A stretch of DNA of 9,127 nt from Candidatus Aminicenantota bacterium (GTDB taxonomy: Bacteria; Acidobacteriota; Aminicenantia; Aminicenantales; JAFGAV01): contig VGJG01000047.1 of the NCBI GenBank assembly GCA_016867615.1, positions 1 through 9,127 of the forward strand, read 5' to 3'. Of this stretch, positions 1-6,643 are shown piece after piece; positions within the stretch are counted from its first letter, which is position 1, and every line of letters starts with the position of its first letter. The notes under the pieces are model-generated. The model was not told the origin of the DNA, made no database searches, and saw only the letters and a program-made list of their open reading frames with translations. The position numbers and the translations under genes were made by a program.

Positions 1-1
1 C

Positions 2-523
2 GGCCGCGTGGCGGAAAACCTCGTCCTGGACAAGACGACCACGGGCGCGGCCAACGACTTCGAAAAGGCCACGGAGATCGCCCGCAAGATGGTCTGCCGC
101 TGGGGCATGTCCGAGCTCGGGCCCCTGGCCTTCGGCGAGCGCGACGACCTCATCTTCCTCGGCCGCGACCTGGCCGTGAACAAGAACTTCAGCGAGCGGA
201 CGGCCGAGCGCATCGACGACGAGGTCAAGAAGATCATCCTCCGCAATTTCAACCGGACCAAGACGATCCTCGCGGAGAACAAGGACAAGCTCCTGCTCAT
301 CGCCGACGCCCTCCTGGAGAAGGAGGTCCTGAGCGCCGAGGAGATCGACGACCTGATCAAGAACGGACGGGCGGCGGCTTCGGCGCCTTCTTCATCCGCG
401 GCGGCGGCCGGGCCGGCACCGGTCGTGGCCTGGGCCCCGCCGCCCCCCGGCCCGGGGAGCGTCCCCGCCGGGAAATCCAAGGCCAAGTCCGACAAGGAGA
501 GCGGACGCAAGAACAAAGAATAG
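2..523 (+). CDS. ftsH: ATP-dependent zinc metalloprotease FtsH, C-terminal part (5' end outside window)
   Basis: This is the C-terminal part of FtsH, the membrane-anchored AAA+ protease that degrades misassembled membrane proteins and short-lived regulators. The reading frame is open from base 2 (GRVAENLVLD), so the GTG at 8 is an internal valine and not a start. Visible is the end of the M41 peptidase domain, including TTGAANDFEKATEIARKMV, whose Asp in GAAND matches the third zinc ligand of FtsH proteases. The typical WGMSELGPLAFG and the helical segment SERTAERIDDEVKKII follow. The AAA+ module and the HExxH motif lie upstream of the window. The protein ends in a tail of about 50 residues rich in Ala, Pro, Ser and Lys, which is usual for this variable region. 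The stop lies 8 nt before folP, so it is probably the upstream gene of the same operon. The identification is firm. Confidence 0.95.
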   Translation, partial: GRVAENLVLDKTTTGAANDFEKATEIARKMVCRWGMSELGPLAFGERDDLIFLGRDLAVNKNFSERTAERIDDEVKKIILRNFNRTKTILAENKDKLLLIADALLEKEVLSAEEIDDLIKNGRAAASAPSSSAAAAGPAPVVAWAPPPPGPGSVPAGKSKAKSDKESGRKNKE

Positions 524-531
524 ACGCCAAG

Positions 532-1440
532 GTGAAAAGGACAGCACAACTCCGGCTGCGCGGCGCGATCCATCACCTCGGCGTCCGGACCTGGCTCATG
601 GGCGTGATCAACGTCACGCCCGACTCCTTCTACGACGGCGGGCGGTTCCTCGACCCGGGGCGGGCCGTGGAACGCGGTCTGGAGCTTGTCGAGCAGGGCG
701 CGGACATCCTGGACGTGGGGGGCGAAAGCAGCCGCCCCGGCTCCGACCCCGTCGCCGAGGAGGAGGAGATGCGGCGCGTCCTGCCCGTCCTGCGCGGCCT
801 GCGCGGCCGGAGCAAGGCCTTCCTCTCGATCGACACCACCAAGCGCCGGGTCGCGGAAGCGGCTCTCGACGCGGGAGCGGACATCATCAACGACATCTCC
901 GCCTTCCGCTTCGACCCGTCCCTCCTCGATCTCGCCGCGGCGCGCGGAGCGGCCGTGGTCCTGATGCACATGCTCGGCCGCCCCAAGACCATGCAGCACG
1001 CCCCCTCCTACGGCGACGTCGTGGCCGAGGTCAGGACGTTCCTGGAGGAGCGGGCGGCGGCCGCGCGCGAGGCGGGCGTCGCCCGGGAGAGCGTCGTCCT
1101 CGACCCGGGGATCGGATTCGGCAAGAGGCTTGATGACAACCTGGCCTTGATCAACAACCTGCCCGCGCTGGGGGAATCCGGCTATCCCCTTCTCGTCGGG
1201 CCCTCGCGCAAGTCCTTCCTGGGCGCCCTGCTCGACCTCCCCGCCGAGGAGCGTCTGGAGGGCACCCTGGCCGCCGCCGTGCTGAGCGTCGTCCGGGGCG
1301 CGCACGTCCTGCGCGTGCACGACGTCCGGGCCGTGAGCCGCGCCGTGAGGACGGCGGAGGCGGTTCTGGCCGAGGGGCGCGAAACCGGGAGCCGGGAGCC
1401 GGGCGCGGCGGAGGAAAGCGAGGCGCGGCATGCCGGCTGA
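532..1440 (+). CDS. folP: dihydropteroate synthase
   Basis: FolP condenses 4-aminobenzoate with the pterin pyrophosphate to give 7,8-dihydropteroate in folate synthesis and is the sulfonamide target. The 302-residue protein shows the full TIM-barrel motif set: INVTPDSF at 26-33, GGESSRPG at 63-70, DTTK at 101-104, an MHMLGRPKTMQ segment at 145-155, DPGIGFGK at 191-198, VGPSRKSFLG at 222-231 and RVHDV at 261-265. The start is a GTG 8 nt after the ftsH stop. Its ribosome site is weak (AAGG touching the start), and the only good in-frame alternative, ATG at 598, would remove residues that normally precede the first motif. Residues after about 283 form a short Gly/Glu/Arg-rich tail not needed by the fold. 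The last 11 nt overlap cdaA, and this tail DNA carries the cdaA ribosome site. Confidence 0.96.
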   Translation: MKRTAQLRLRGAIHHLGVRTWLMGVINVTPDSFYDGGRFLDPGRAVERGLELVEQGADILDVGGESSRPGSDPVAEEEEMRRVLPVLRGLRGRSKAFLSIDTTKRRVAEAALDAGADIINDISAFRFDPSLLDLAAARGAAVVLMHMLGRPKTMQHAPSYGDVVAEVRTFLEERAAAAREAGVARESVVLDPGIGFGKRLDDNLALINNLPALGESGYPLLVGPSRKSFLGALLDLPAEERLEGTLAAAVLSVVRGAHVLRVHDVRAVSRAVRTAEAVLAEGRETGSREPGAAEESEARHAG

Positions 1441-2200
1441 CATGCTCCGGGCCCTGTCGCACGCCAAGCTCCTGGACCTGGCGGACATCCTGCTCGTGGC
1501 CTTCATCCTCTACTCGTTCATCCGCCTCATCCGCGACACGCGGGCCTACCAGATGGCCATCGGGCTGGGCATCGTCGGCCTGATGTTCATCCTCACCCGC
1601 TGGGGAAACCTGGTCACCTCCCACTGGCTGATCAAGAACTTCATCACCTATCTCATCATCGCCATCATCGTCCTCTTCCAGGGCGAGATCCGGAGGTTCC
1701 TGACCGGAATCGGCTCCGGGACGCTCCGCCGCCCCCTGACCCTGACCTCCTTCCAGCACAAGATGCCCGAGCTGTTCCTGGCCGTGGAATACATGTCCCA
1801 GCGCCGGATCGGCGCCCTGATCGCCCTGGAAAAGGGCATCTCGCTCAACAGCTTCATCGAGACCGGCACGCGGGTCAACGCCGACCTGAGCAAGGACCTG
1901 CTGGTCGGCCTCTTCTTCCCCAACTCCCCACTCCACGACGGGGCGGTGGTCGTCCAGGGCGACCGGATCGCCGCGGCCGGCTGCCTCCTTCCCCTGCCCG
2001 CCTCGCACCACCTCGGCCCCGAATTCCAGACCCAGACGCGCCACCTGGCCGCCCTGGGGCTTTCCCAGGAAACCGACGCGGCCGTGGTCGTCGTCTCCGA
2101 GCAGACGGGGACCGTGTCGGTGGCCATCCGGGGAAAGATCGAAAAAATGGCCGGCCGGGACGAGCTAAAGAACAGGCTCATGGGATACTTCCAAAAATGA
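1430..2200 (+). CDS. cdaA: membrane diadenylate cyclase CdaA (c-di-AMP synthase), with altered active-site motifs
   Basis: CdaA makes the second messenger c-di-AMP from two ATP at the membrane, where c-di-AMP controls potassium and osmolyte balance and cell-wall homeostasis. The 256-residue protein has three hydrophobic segments (about 14-34, 43-58 and 66-84) followed by a DAC (DisA_N) domain, with PNSPLHDGAVVV holding the DGA motif at 170-172. Two normally conserved spots differ. The usual RHR reads R204-H205-L206, in TQTRHLAALGLS. The usual SEETG reads S223-E224-Q225-T226-G227. These codons are clear (CTG for Leu, CAG for Gln). The start at 1430 is preceded by GAGGAAAG at 1411-1418 and overlaps folP by 11 nt; ATG at 1442 is a poorer choice. 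The stop overlaps the cdaR start as ATGA. The family is certain; full cyclase activity is not. Confidence 0.94.
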   Translation: MPADMLRALSHAKLLDLADILLVAFILYSFIRLIRDTRAYQMAIGLGIVGLMFILTRWGNLVTSHWLIKNFITYLIIAIIVLFQGEIRRFLTGIGSGTLRRPLTLTSFQHKMPELFLAVEYMSQRRIGALIALEKGISLNSFIETGTRVNADLSKDLLVGLFFPNSPLHDGAVVVQGDRIAAAGCLLPLPASHHLGPEFQTQTRHLAALGLSQETDAAVVVVSEQTGTVSVAIRGKIEKMAGRDELKNRLMGYFQK

Positions 2201-2904
2201 TCGGCAAGCTGCTGCACAAGGTCTTCATCCGCAACTGGGGGCTGAAGCTGTTCTCGCTCTTCCTGTCGGTGCTCCTGTGGCTGCTCCTCGTCCCCGAGGA
2301 GAAGGTGTTCAACGAGCGGACGCTCACCCTCCAGCTCGACCTGTACTCCGTCCCCGAGCGCGTGGAGCTCATCGAAAAGGACGTCTCGACCGTGGAGGTC
2401 ACGCTCCGGGCGCCGCGGCGCCTCCTGGACCAGGTCGGGCCGGCCAACGTCTTCGCCCGGCTCAACCTGGAGAACGCCTCGGTCATCCAGGAGGAATACC
2501 CCCTCAACCCGTCGATCATCAGCGCCCCGAGCGGAGCGCGGGTCATCCGGGTGAACCCCAACAAGGTCCGCCTCCGCTTCGAGCCGTCCCGGGAGCTGGA
2601 GCTCGAGATCGAGGCGACGATCGTCGGCCAGGTCCGGAGCGGATACCGGCTGGAGAGGGTGGAGGTCATGCCGCCGCGCGTCCCCGTCCGGGGACCGGAG
2701 AGCAAGGTCCGGGAGCAGGACAAGGTATTCACCATCCCCATAGACGTCTCGAACCTGACCCAGACGACGGAGCTGCGGGCGGACCTCATCCTGCCCCGAG
2801 CCGAGACCCGGGTGCCCACCCAGCAGACCTCCGTGCGCGTCAGGCTGGTGATCGTCGAGGACGGCCGTCCCGAGGCCCAGCGGGGGAGAGAGACTCCCAG
2901 GTAG
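2197..2904 (+). CDS. cdaR: YbbR-domain protein CdaR, regulator/partner of CdaA
   Basis: CdaR proteins sit in the membrane with YbbR domains outside the cytoplasm and bind and modulate CdaA. This 235-residue protein has a short basic N-terminus, one transmembrane segment at about 15-32 (LKLFSLFLSVLLWLLLV), and then roughly two YbbR-type beta repeats. The second is the clearer: GQVRSGY at 144-150, VRGPES at 164-169 and IPIDVS at 180-185 follow the family pattern of a G-x-GY turn, a V-x-GP turn and a closing PIDVS strand. The first repeat (about 38-128) is more diverged. Firmicute CdaR proteins usually carry four repeats, so this is a short form. Start and cdaA stop overlap as ATGA, indicating translational coupling. 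GlmM follows after 10 nt, completing the widespread cdaA-cdaR-glmM trio. Confidence 0.9.
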   Translation: MIGKLLHKVFIRNWGLKLFSLFLSVLLWLLLVPEEKVFNERTLTLQLDLYSVPERVELIEKDVSTVEVTLRAPRRLLDQVGPANVFARLNLENASVIQEEYPLNPSIISAPSGARVIRVNPNKVRLRFEPSRELELEIEATIVGQVRSGYRLERVEVMPPRVPVRGPESKVREQDKVFTIPIDVSNLTQTTELRADLILPRAETRVPTQQTSVRVRLVIVEDGRPEAQRGRETPR

Positions 2905-2914
2905 ACGGCCGTAC

Positions 2915-4339
2915 ATGCCCAGGCTCTTCGGGACGGACGGCATACGGGGCCAGGCGGGCGGTTTCCCGTTAGACGACGGCTCCGTGTTTTCCCTGGGGCG
3001 GACGCTGGCCGAGTCCCTGCGGCGGAGGCGCCTCGAGCCGAGGGTGCTCGTCGGCCGCGACACCCGCGAGAGCGGCCCCCGGATCGAGGCCGCGCTGACC
3101 GCCGGGATCCGCGCCGGTGGAGGCTCGGTCGCCGCCGCGGGGATCATCCCCACGCCGGCCGTGCCGGCGCTCGTCCTGCGGAGAGGGATGGCCGCGGGGG
3201 TCATGATCTCCGCCTCCCACAATCCTTACCGCGACAACGGCCTGAAGTTTTTCGACGCGCGGGGCATGAAGCTTGCCGAGGAGTGGGAGGACGAGCTCGA
3301 ACGCGGCCTTGCGGACGCCGCCCGGGACCCGGAGGCCGTCGGGGCGGAGAGACGCGGAGAGGCCGAAGGAGGCTTCCCGGGGGCGTCGCCCGATCCGGCG
3401 CGGCCGGCCGCCCCGGTGTCGGGTATCCCGGAGGCTTCGTCCCAAGCGGGCCCGGCGGCGGATTACATGGATTTCCTGCTCAGCCGGTTCAAGGCGACGC
3501 CCGGCGGACGGAGGCTGCGCCTCGTCCTCGATTGCGCCAACGGCGCGGCCTATGACCTGGGGCCGCGGCTCTTCCGCGGGCTGGGGTTCGAGGTCGAGAC
3601 CATCGCCTGCCGGCCGGACGACCGGAACATCAACGAGGAGTGCGGGTCGCAGCACCCCGGGCGCCTGGCCGCGAAAGTCGTCGAGAGCGGAGCGGACATG
3701 GGGATCGCCTGGGACGGGGACGCCGACCGGGCGGTGTGGGTGGACGAGAAAGGCCGCGCGCTGAACGGGGACCACACCCTCTATGTCCAGGGCCGGCGGC
3801 TGAAGGAAGCGGGACGGCTGGCGGGCGATGTCGTGGTCGCCACGACAATGAGCAACATGGGGCTGGAGAGGGCGCTGGGGAGGATGGGCGTGCGCCTGGA
3901 GCGGACGCGCGTCGGCGACAAATACGTCCTGGAGAGGATGCGGGAGCTCGGCGCCGCGCTGGGGGGCGAGCGGTCGGGCCACACGATATTTCTGGAGGAC
4001 GGCCCGGCGGGCGACGGCCTCCTCACCGCCCTCAAGATGGCCGAGGCGCTCGTCGAGAGCGGCGGTCCGCTGTCGGCACTCGTCAAAGGGCTGGACGAAT
4101 ATCCCCAGGAGCTGGTGAATGTCCCCGTGGCCCGCAAGCCCGACCTCGAGACGGTGCCCGAGGTCCGGGAGGCGCTGGCCGCGGTCCGGGCGGAGCTCGA
4201 GGGCCGCGGCCGGATCGACGTCCGCTATTCCGGCACGGAGAACGTGGCCCGGGTCATGGTCGAGGCCGACGACCCGGAGCTCGTCCGGCGCTGCGCCCGT
4301 CGCGCCGCCGCCGCCCTCGCCCGCAATCTGGGGGCGTGA
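2915..4339 (+). CDS. glmM: phosphoglucosamine mutase
   Basis: GlmM converts glucosamine-6-phosphate to glucosamine-1-phosphate on the way to UDP-GlcNAc, peptidoglycan and LPS. The 474-residue protein has FGTDGIRG at 5-12, the phosphoserine loop ISASHNP at 98-104 (catalytic Ser101), the metal loop DGDADR at 267-272, the sugar-binding GGERSGH at 350-356, and the phosphate-binding RYSGTEN at 437-443. The last differs from the commoner SGTEP, but SGTEN is known in some GlmM lineages. It is about 29 residues longer than E. coli GlmM (445). The excess lies at about 137-181, an Ala/Gly/Pro/Glu-rich stretch between domains 1 and 2 that replaces the usual short linker. In other species GlmM binds CdaA and can restrain c-di-AMP synthesis, so co-expression here is functionally sensible. 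The ribosome site is weak. Confidence 0.96.
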   Translation: MPRLFGTDGIRGQAGGFPLDDGSVFSLGRTLAESLRRRRLEPRVLVGRDTRESGPRIEAALTAGIRAGGGSVAAAGIIPTPAVPALVLRRGMAAGVMISASHNPYRDNGLKFFDARGMKLAEEWEDELERGLADAARDPEAVGAERRGEAEGGFPGASPDPARPAAPVSGIPEASSQAGPAADYMDFLLSRFKATPGGRRLRLVLDCANGAAYDLGPRLFRGLGFEVETIACRPDDRNINEECGSQHPGRLAAKVVESGADMGIAWDGDADRAVWVDEKGRALNGDHTLYVQGRRLKEAGRLAGDVVVATTMSNMGLERALGRMGVRLERTRVGDKYVLERMRELGAALGGERSGHTIFLEDGPAGDGLLTALKMAEALVESGGPLSALVKGLDEYPQELVNVPVARKPDLETVPEVREALAAVRAELEGRGRIDVRYSGTENVARVMVEADDPELVRRCARRAAAALARNLGA

Positions 4340-4367
4340 AACCCCTTTCCTCCAATTCGTTTGGGCC

Positions 4368-4474
4368 TGCGGCGGCACGACGCCGCTTTGGAGTGCGGTG
4401 GCATGAAACCGCTTTGGAATGCGGCGGCACGACGCCGCTTTCAATGCGGCCTCATGAGGCCGCACTCCAAAAAA
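4368..4474 (+). repeat. hairpin repeat array 1 (three 26-nt units plus end palindrome)
   Basis: Units start at 4368, 4394 and 4420, with the end palindrome at 4445, giving periods of 26, 26 and 25 nt. Each unit is a hairpin: GCGGCG-GCACGA-CGCCGC at 4369-4386 and 4421-4438, and GCGGTG-GCATGA-AACCGC at 4395-4412. Linkers are TTTGGAGT-like. The array closes with a perfect 20-nt palindrome TGCGGCCTCATGAGGCCGCA at 4445-4464 and CTCCAAAAAA. It begins 29 nt after the glmM stop. No T-run follows the hairpins on the + strand, so it is not a standard terminator for glmM. The left edge lacks the leader seen in arrays 2 and 3. It resembles intergenic palindromic repeats seen in Acidobacteriota and Verrucomicrobiota in general style, but the family is not assigned. 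Confidence 0.9.
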
Positions 4475-4510
4475 GTACGCCGGTCGGTTTCGGTCGGCTG
4501 TTGGATTGTG

Positions 4511-4589
4511 AAATGGGGGACACAATACCTATTTCCCAATAGGAATGATAATGCTCTAATGGGTGAAATAGGTATTGTGTCCCCCATTT
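4511..4589. repeat. 79-bp palindromic element with 24-bp perfect inverted arms (possible MITE of REP-associated transposase type)
   Basis: The left arm 4511-4534 and right arm 4566-4589 are perfect reverse complements over 24 bp. The arms begin AAATGGGGGACACAATACC when read inward. The 31-nt loop (4535-4565) is AT-rich against a GC-rich background. From memory, ends of the type AAATGGGGACA...TATTT occur next to REP-associated tyrosine (Y1, IS200-like) transposase genes in many bacteria. No transposase is present here, so this would be a non-autonomous copy. No target duplication is evident at the edges. It ends 31 nt before pdxJ, so its RNA hairpin lies in the pdxJ leader or the glmM 3' region. 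Confidence 0.85.
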
Positions 4590-4603
4590 AAAAGGGCTAG
4601 AGT

Positions 4604-4620
4604 GGAGGGAGGAGGAGAGG
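4604..4620 (+). promoter_or_regulatory. purine-rich ribosome binding tract of pdxJ
   Basis: A 17-nt all-purine run (GGAGGGAGGAGGAGAGG) directly precedes the pdxJ ATG at 4621. GGAGG at 4611-4615 is 5 nt from the start and a second GGAGG is at 4604-4608, so several registers could pair with 16S rRNA. It is the strongest ribosome site in the window, in line with pdxJ starting its own translation after the repeat-rich gap. Confidence 0.75.
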
Positions 4621-5343
4621 ATGAGACTCGCGGTCAATGTCGACCATTTCGCCACGCTGCGCGAGGCGCGCCGGGCCGGTGAGCCCGAGCCGGTGCTCAT
4701 CGCCCTTCTCGCCGAGCAGGCGGGCGCCGAGGGCATCGTCTGCCACCTGCGCAGCGACCGCCGCCACATCAAGGAGCGCGACCTGCGCCTTCTGCGCCAA
4801 ACGATCAAGACCAAGCTCAACCTGGAGATGGCCGCCACGGCCGACATGCTCAAGGTCGCCCTGGAGGTCAAGCCCGACGTCGTCTCCCTCGTCCCGGAGC
4901 GCCCCGCTGAGCTGACCACCGAGGGCGGGCTGAACGTCGTCGCCGGACGCAGGGGGCTGGCCGCCTTCATCCCCAAGCTCCTGAAGGCAGGCATCAGGGT
5001 CAGCATCTTCATCGACCCCGACAAGTCCCAGATCCTGGCCGCGTCCGAGCTCGGCGTGCCGCTCGTCGAGATCAACACCGGCCCCTACGCCGAGCTCAAG
5101 CCCGGCCGCCGCCGGGACAAGGCCCTGGAGGAAGTCCGCCGGGCCGCCGAGTTCGGTCTCGATCGCGGACTGGAGGAAGTCCATGCCGGCCACGGACTGG
5201 ACTACGTCAACGTCGCTCCCGTGCTCGACATCCCCCACATCTCGGAGCTCAGCATCGGGTTCTCGATCGTCGCCCGCTCGGCGACGGTCGGCGTCGGCCG
5301 GGCCGTCAGGGAGATGGTCCGTCTCCTCCGGCGGAGGAGATGA
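4621..5343 (+). CDS. pdxJ: pyridoxine 5'-phosphate synthase
   Basis: PdxJ condenses 1-deoxy-D-xylulose 5-phosphate with 3-amino-2-oxopropyl phosphate to give pyridoxine 5'-phosphate in the DXP-dependent vitamin B6 route. The 240-residue protein has normal length. By alignment with E. coli PdxJ it keeps N6, D8-H9 and R17 (NVDHFATLREAR), catalytic H42 with R44 and H49 (HLRSDRRHI), E69 (NLEMA), T99 (TTEGG), and H191-G192 (AGHGL). One oddity is SIGFSIVARS at about 211-220, where the family usually has NIGHSIIARA or NIGHAIIGRA, so the His next to the phosphate-binding Gly is Phe214. The start is well supported by the purine tract before 4621. The gene follows glmM in several related operons, but here a 281-nt repeat region separates them. 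The stop overlaps or lies just before the amidohydrolase start. Confidence 0.96.
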   Translation: MRLAVNVDHFATLREARRAGEPEPVLIALLAEQAGAEGIVCHLRSDRRHIKERDLRLLRQTIKTKLNLEMAATADMLKVALEVKPDVVSLVPERPAELTTEGGLNVVAGRRGLAAFIPKLLKAGIRVSIFIDPDKSQILAASELGVPLVEINTGPYAELKPGRRRDKALEEVRRAAEFGLDRGLEEVHAGHGLDYVNVAPVLDIPHISELSIGFSIVARSATVGVGRAVREMVRLLRRRR

Positions 5344-5347
5344 GGGG
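5333..5347 (+). promoter_or_regulatory. ribosome binding region of the M20 amidohydrolase, deciding its start
   Basis: GGAGGAGATGAGGGG spans the end of pdxJ. GGAGGAG (5333-5339) abuts the ATG at 5340, leaving no spacer, whereas GAGGGG (5342-5347) lies 7 nt before the ATG at 5355. This favours 5355, with ribosomes handed on from pdxJ. Confidence 0.55.
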
Positions 5348-5354
5348 CGGCGGC

Positions 5355-6590
5355 ATGAGCGGGGACATCCGGATCGACCTCTCCCGCCTCCGGCGGGACA
5401 TCGAGGATCTCGGCCGCATCGGCTGCGACGTCTCGGGAGGCGTCTCCCGTCCGTCCTTCAGCCCGGCCGACCTCGAAGCGCGCGCCTGGTTCAAGGACCG
5501 TCTCGCCTCCGCGGGCCTGGCCGTCCGCCAGGACGGCGCGGGCAACATCTTCGGGCGGCTGGGCGGCGAGGGGCGGCCGGTCATGACCGGCTCGCACATC
5601 GACACCGTCCTCAACGGCGGGATGTTCGACGGCGCGGCGGGCGTCCTGTCCTCGCTCGAGTGCCTGCGCCGCATCGGGGAGGAAAAAGCCCGCCTGGCGA
5701 AACCCCTGGAAGTCGTCTCCTTCACCGACGAGGAGGGCAACCTGTGCGGCGATTTCCTGGGAAGCCGGGCCTTCACCGGGCAGCTCAACCGCGCCGAGGT
5801 CGAGCGAGGCCTGACCCAGCTCGGCCTCCCCCTGGCCGACATCCTCCAGGGCACGGAGTTCTCCCTGGAGAGCATCCTCGAGACGAACGCCTCCGCGGCG
5901 CCCGCCGTCGAGGCCTTCCTCGAGCTCCACGTCGAGCAGGGGCCGACGCTCGACGACGAGGGCGTCCCGGTGGGCATCGTGGACCGCATCGCCGGCAAAC
6001 ACTACCGCCTGTGCTCCTTCCTGGGGAAGGCCGGACACGCCGGCACGACGCCCATCGAGCTCCGGCAGGACGCCTTCCTCGGCCTGGCCGACTTCGCCCT
6101 GCGGAGCACGCAGCACGTCGCCACGCGCCACTACGGCAGCTTCGTGACGATCGGCCGGGTCGCCGTCCGTCCCGGCGCGTTCAGCATCGTCCCCGGCCAG
6201 GCCGACTTCACCCTCGAGTTCCGCAGCGCCTCCCCCGGGACGATGGCAGCCTTGGAGACCGAGCTCTTCGCCCTGGCCGAGGATATCGCCCGCACGCGCG
6301 GCCTGGCCTTCGTCTCCAAGGTCGTGGACGCCACGACGCCCCTGGCCGTCGCGCCGCGCATCCTCGACGTCCTGACGGAGGAATGCGGCCGGCTGGGATT
6401 TCCTTTCCTGAAATTAACGAGCGGCGCCGGGCACGACGCCCAGATCCTGGCCGCGGCGGCCGACTCGGGGATGATCTTCGTCCCCTCGCCCGACGGCCTG
6501 AGCCATTCCCCCAAGGAATGCCTCCGCTGGGACGACCTGGAAAAAGGGGCCAACCTGCTCCTGGCGTCGCTCCTGCGGCTCGCCGCTTGA
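5355..6590 (+). CDS. M20-family Zn-dependent amidohydrolase (allantoate amidohydrolase / N-carbamoyl-L-amino acid hydrolase type)
   Basis: This cytoplasmic di-metal enzyme of the M20C hydantoinase/carbamoylase family hydrolyses ureido (carbamoyl) compounds, releasing ammonia and CO2. From the ATG at 5355 it has 411 residues, the length of E. coli AllC. Expected metal ligands are H81 (GSHIDTV), bridging D92 (FDGAAG), E126/E127 (DEEG), H192 (LHVEQG) and H384 (GLSHSP). Substrate and dimerisation motifs GHAGTTP at 227-233, R290 in FTLEFR and SGAGHDAQ at 356-363 are intact, so it looks active. Allantoate, N-carbamoyl amino acids and ureidopropionate are all possible substrates; no purine or hydantoin genes are nearby to decide. 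An alternative start at 5340 overlaps the pdxJ stop (ATGA) and adds five residues (MRGGG), but its ribosome site has no spacer. It is very probably co-transcribed with pdxJ. Confidence 0.9.
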   Translation: MSGDIRIDLSRLRRDIEDLGRIGCDVSGGVSRPSFSPADLEARAWFKDRLASAGLAVRQDGAGNIFGRLGGEGRPVMTGSHIDTVLNGGMFDGAAGVLSSLECLRRIGEEKARLAKPLEVVSFTDEEGNLCGDFLGSRAFTGQLNRAEVERGLTQLGLPLADILQGTEFSLESILETNASAAPAVEAFLELHVEQGPTLDDEGVPVGIVDRIAGKHYRLCSFLGKAGHAGTTPIELRQDAFLGLADFALRSTQHVATRHYGSFVTIGRVAVRPGAFSIVPGQADFTLEFRSASPGTMAALETELFALAEDIARTRGLAFVSKVVDATTPLAVAPRILDVLTEECGRLGFPFLKLTSGAGHDAQILAAAADSGMIFVPSPDGLSHSPKECLRWDDLEKGANLLLASLLRLAA

Positions 6591-6643
6591 TTCTTGAGTC
6601 CTCTCGGGCGCCGATTCCAAATCGGATCCTGACAATCGCCCCG

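Noticed and set aside
8..10. GTG at 8 as the start of a separate small gene
   Set aside because: The frame is open to the window edge and codes for FtsH residues GRVAENLV. This GTG is an internal Val of a truncated gene.
1648..3222. Long minus-strand open frame of 524 codons across cdaA, cdaR and glmM
   Set aside because: It is the antisense shadow of three certain genes in GC-rich DNA. Its translation is low-complexity Arg/Pro/Ser-rich with no known domain.
2969..4525. Long minus-strand open frame of 518 codons opposite glmM
   Set aside because: It is a shadow of glmM running into the repeat array, with a His/Arg/Pro-rich translation and no domain.
4547..4552. GATAAT as the -10 box of a pdxJ promoter
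   Set aside because: No acceptable -35 hexamer lies 16-18 nt upstream, and the AT-rich loop of the palindrome would give such matches by chance.
4361..4591. Small open frame of 76 codons between glmM and pdxJ
   Set aside because: It is made almost entirely of the hairpin repeats and the palindromic element, with no ribosome site of note.
6611..6625. CCGATT-CCA-AATCGG inverted repeat as terminator of the M20 gene
   Set aside because: The stem is only 6 bp and is followed by GATCCTGAC with no T-run.
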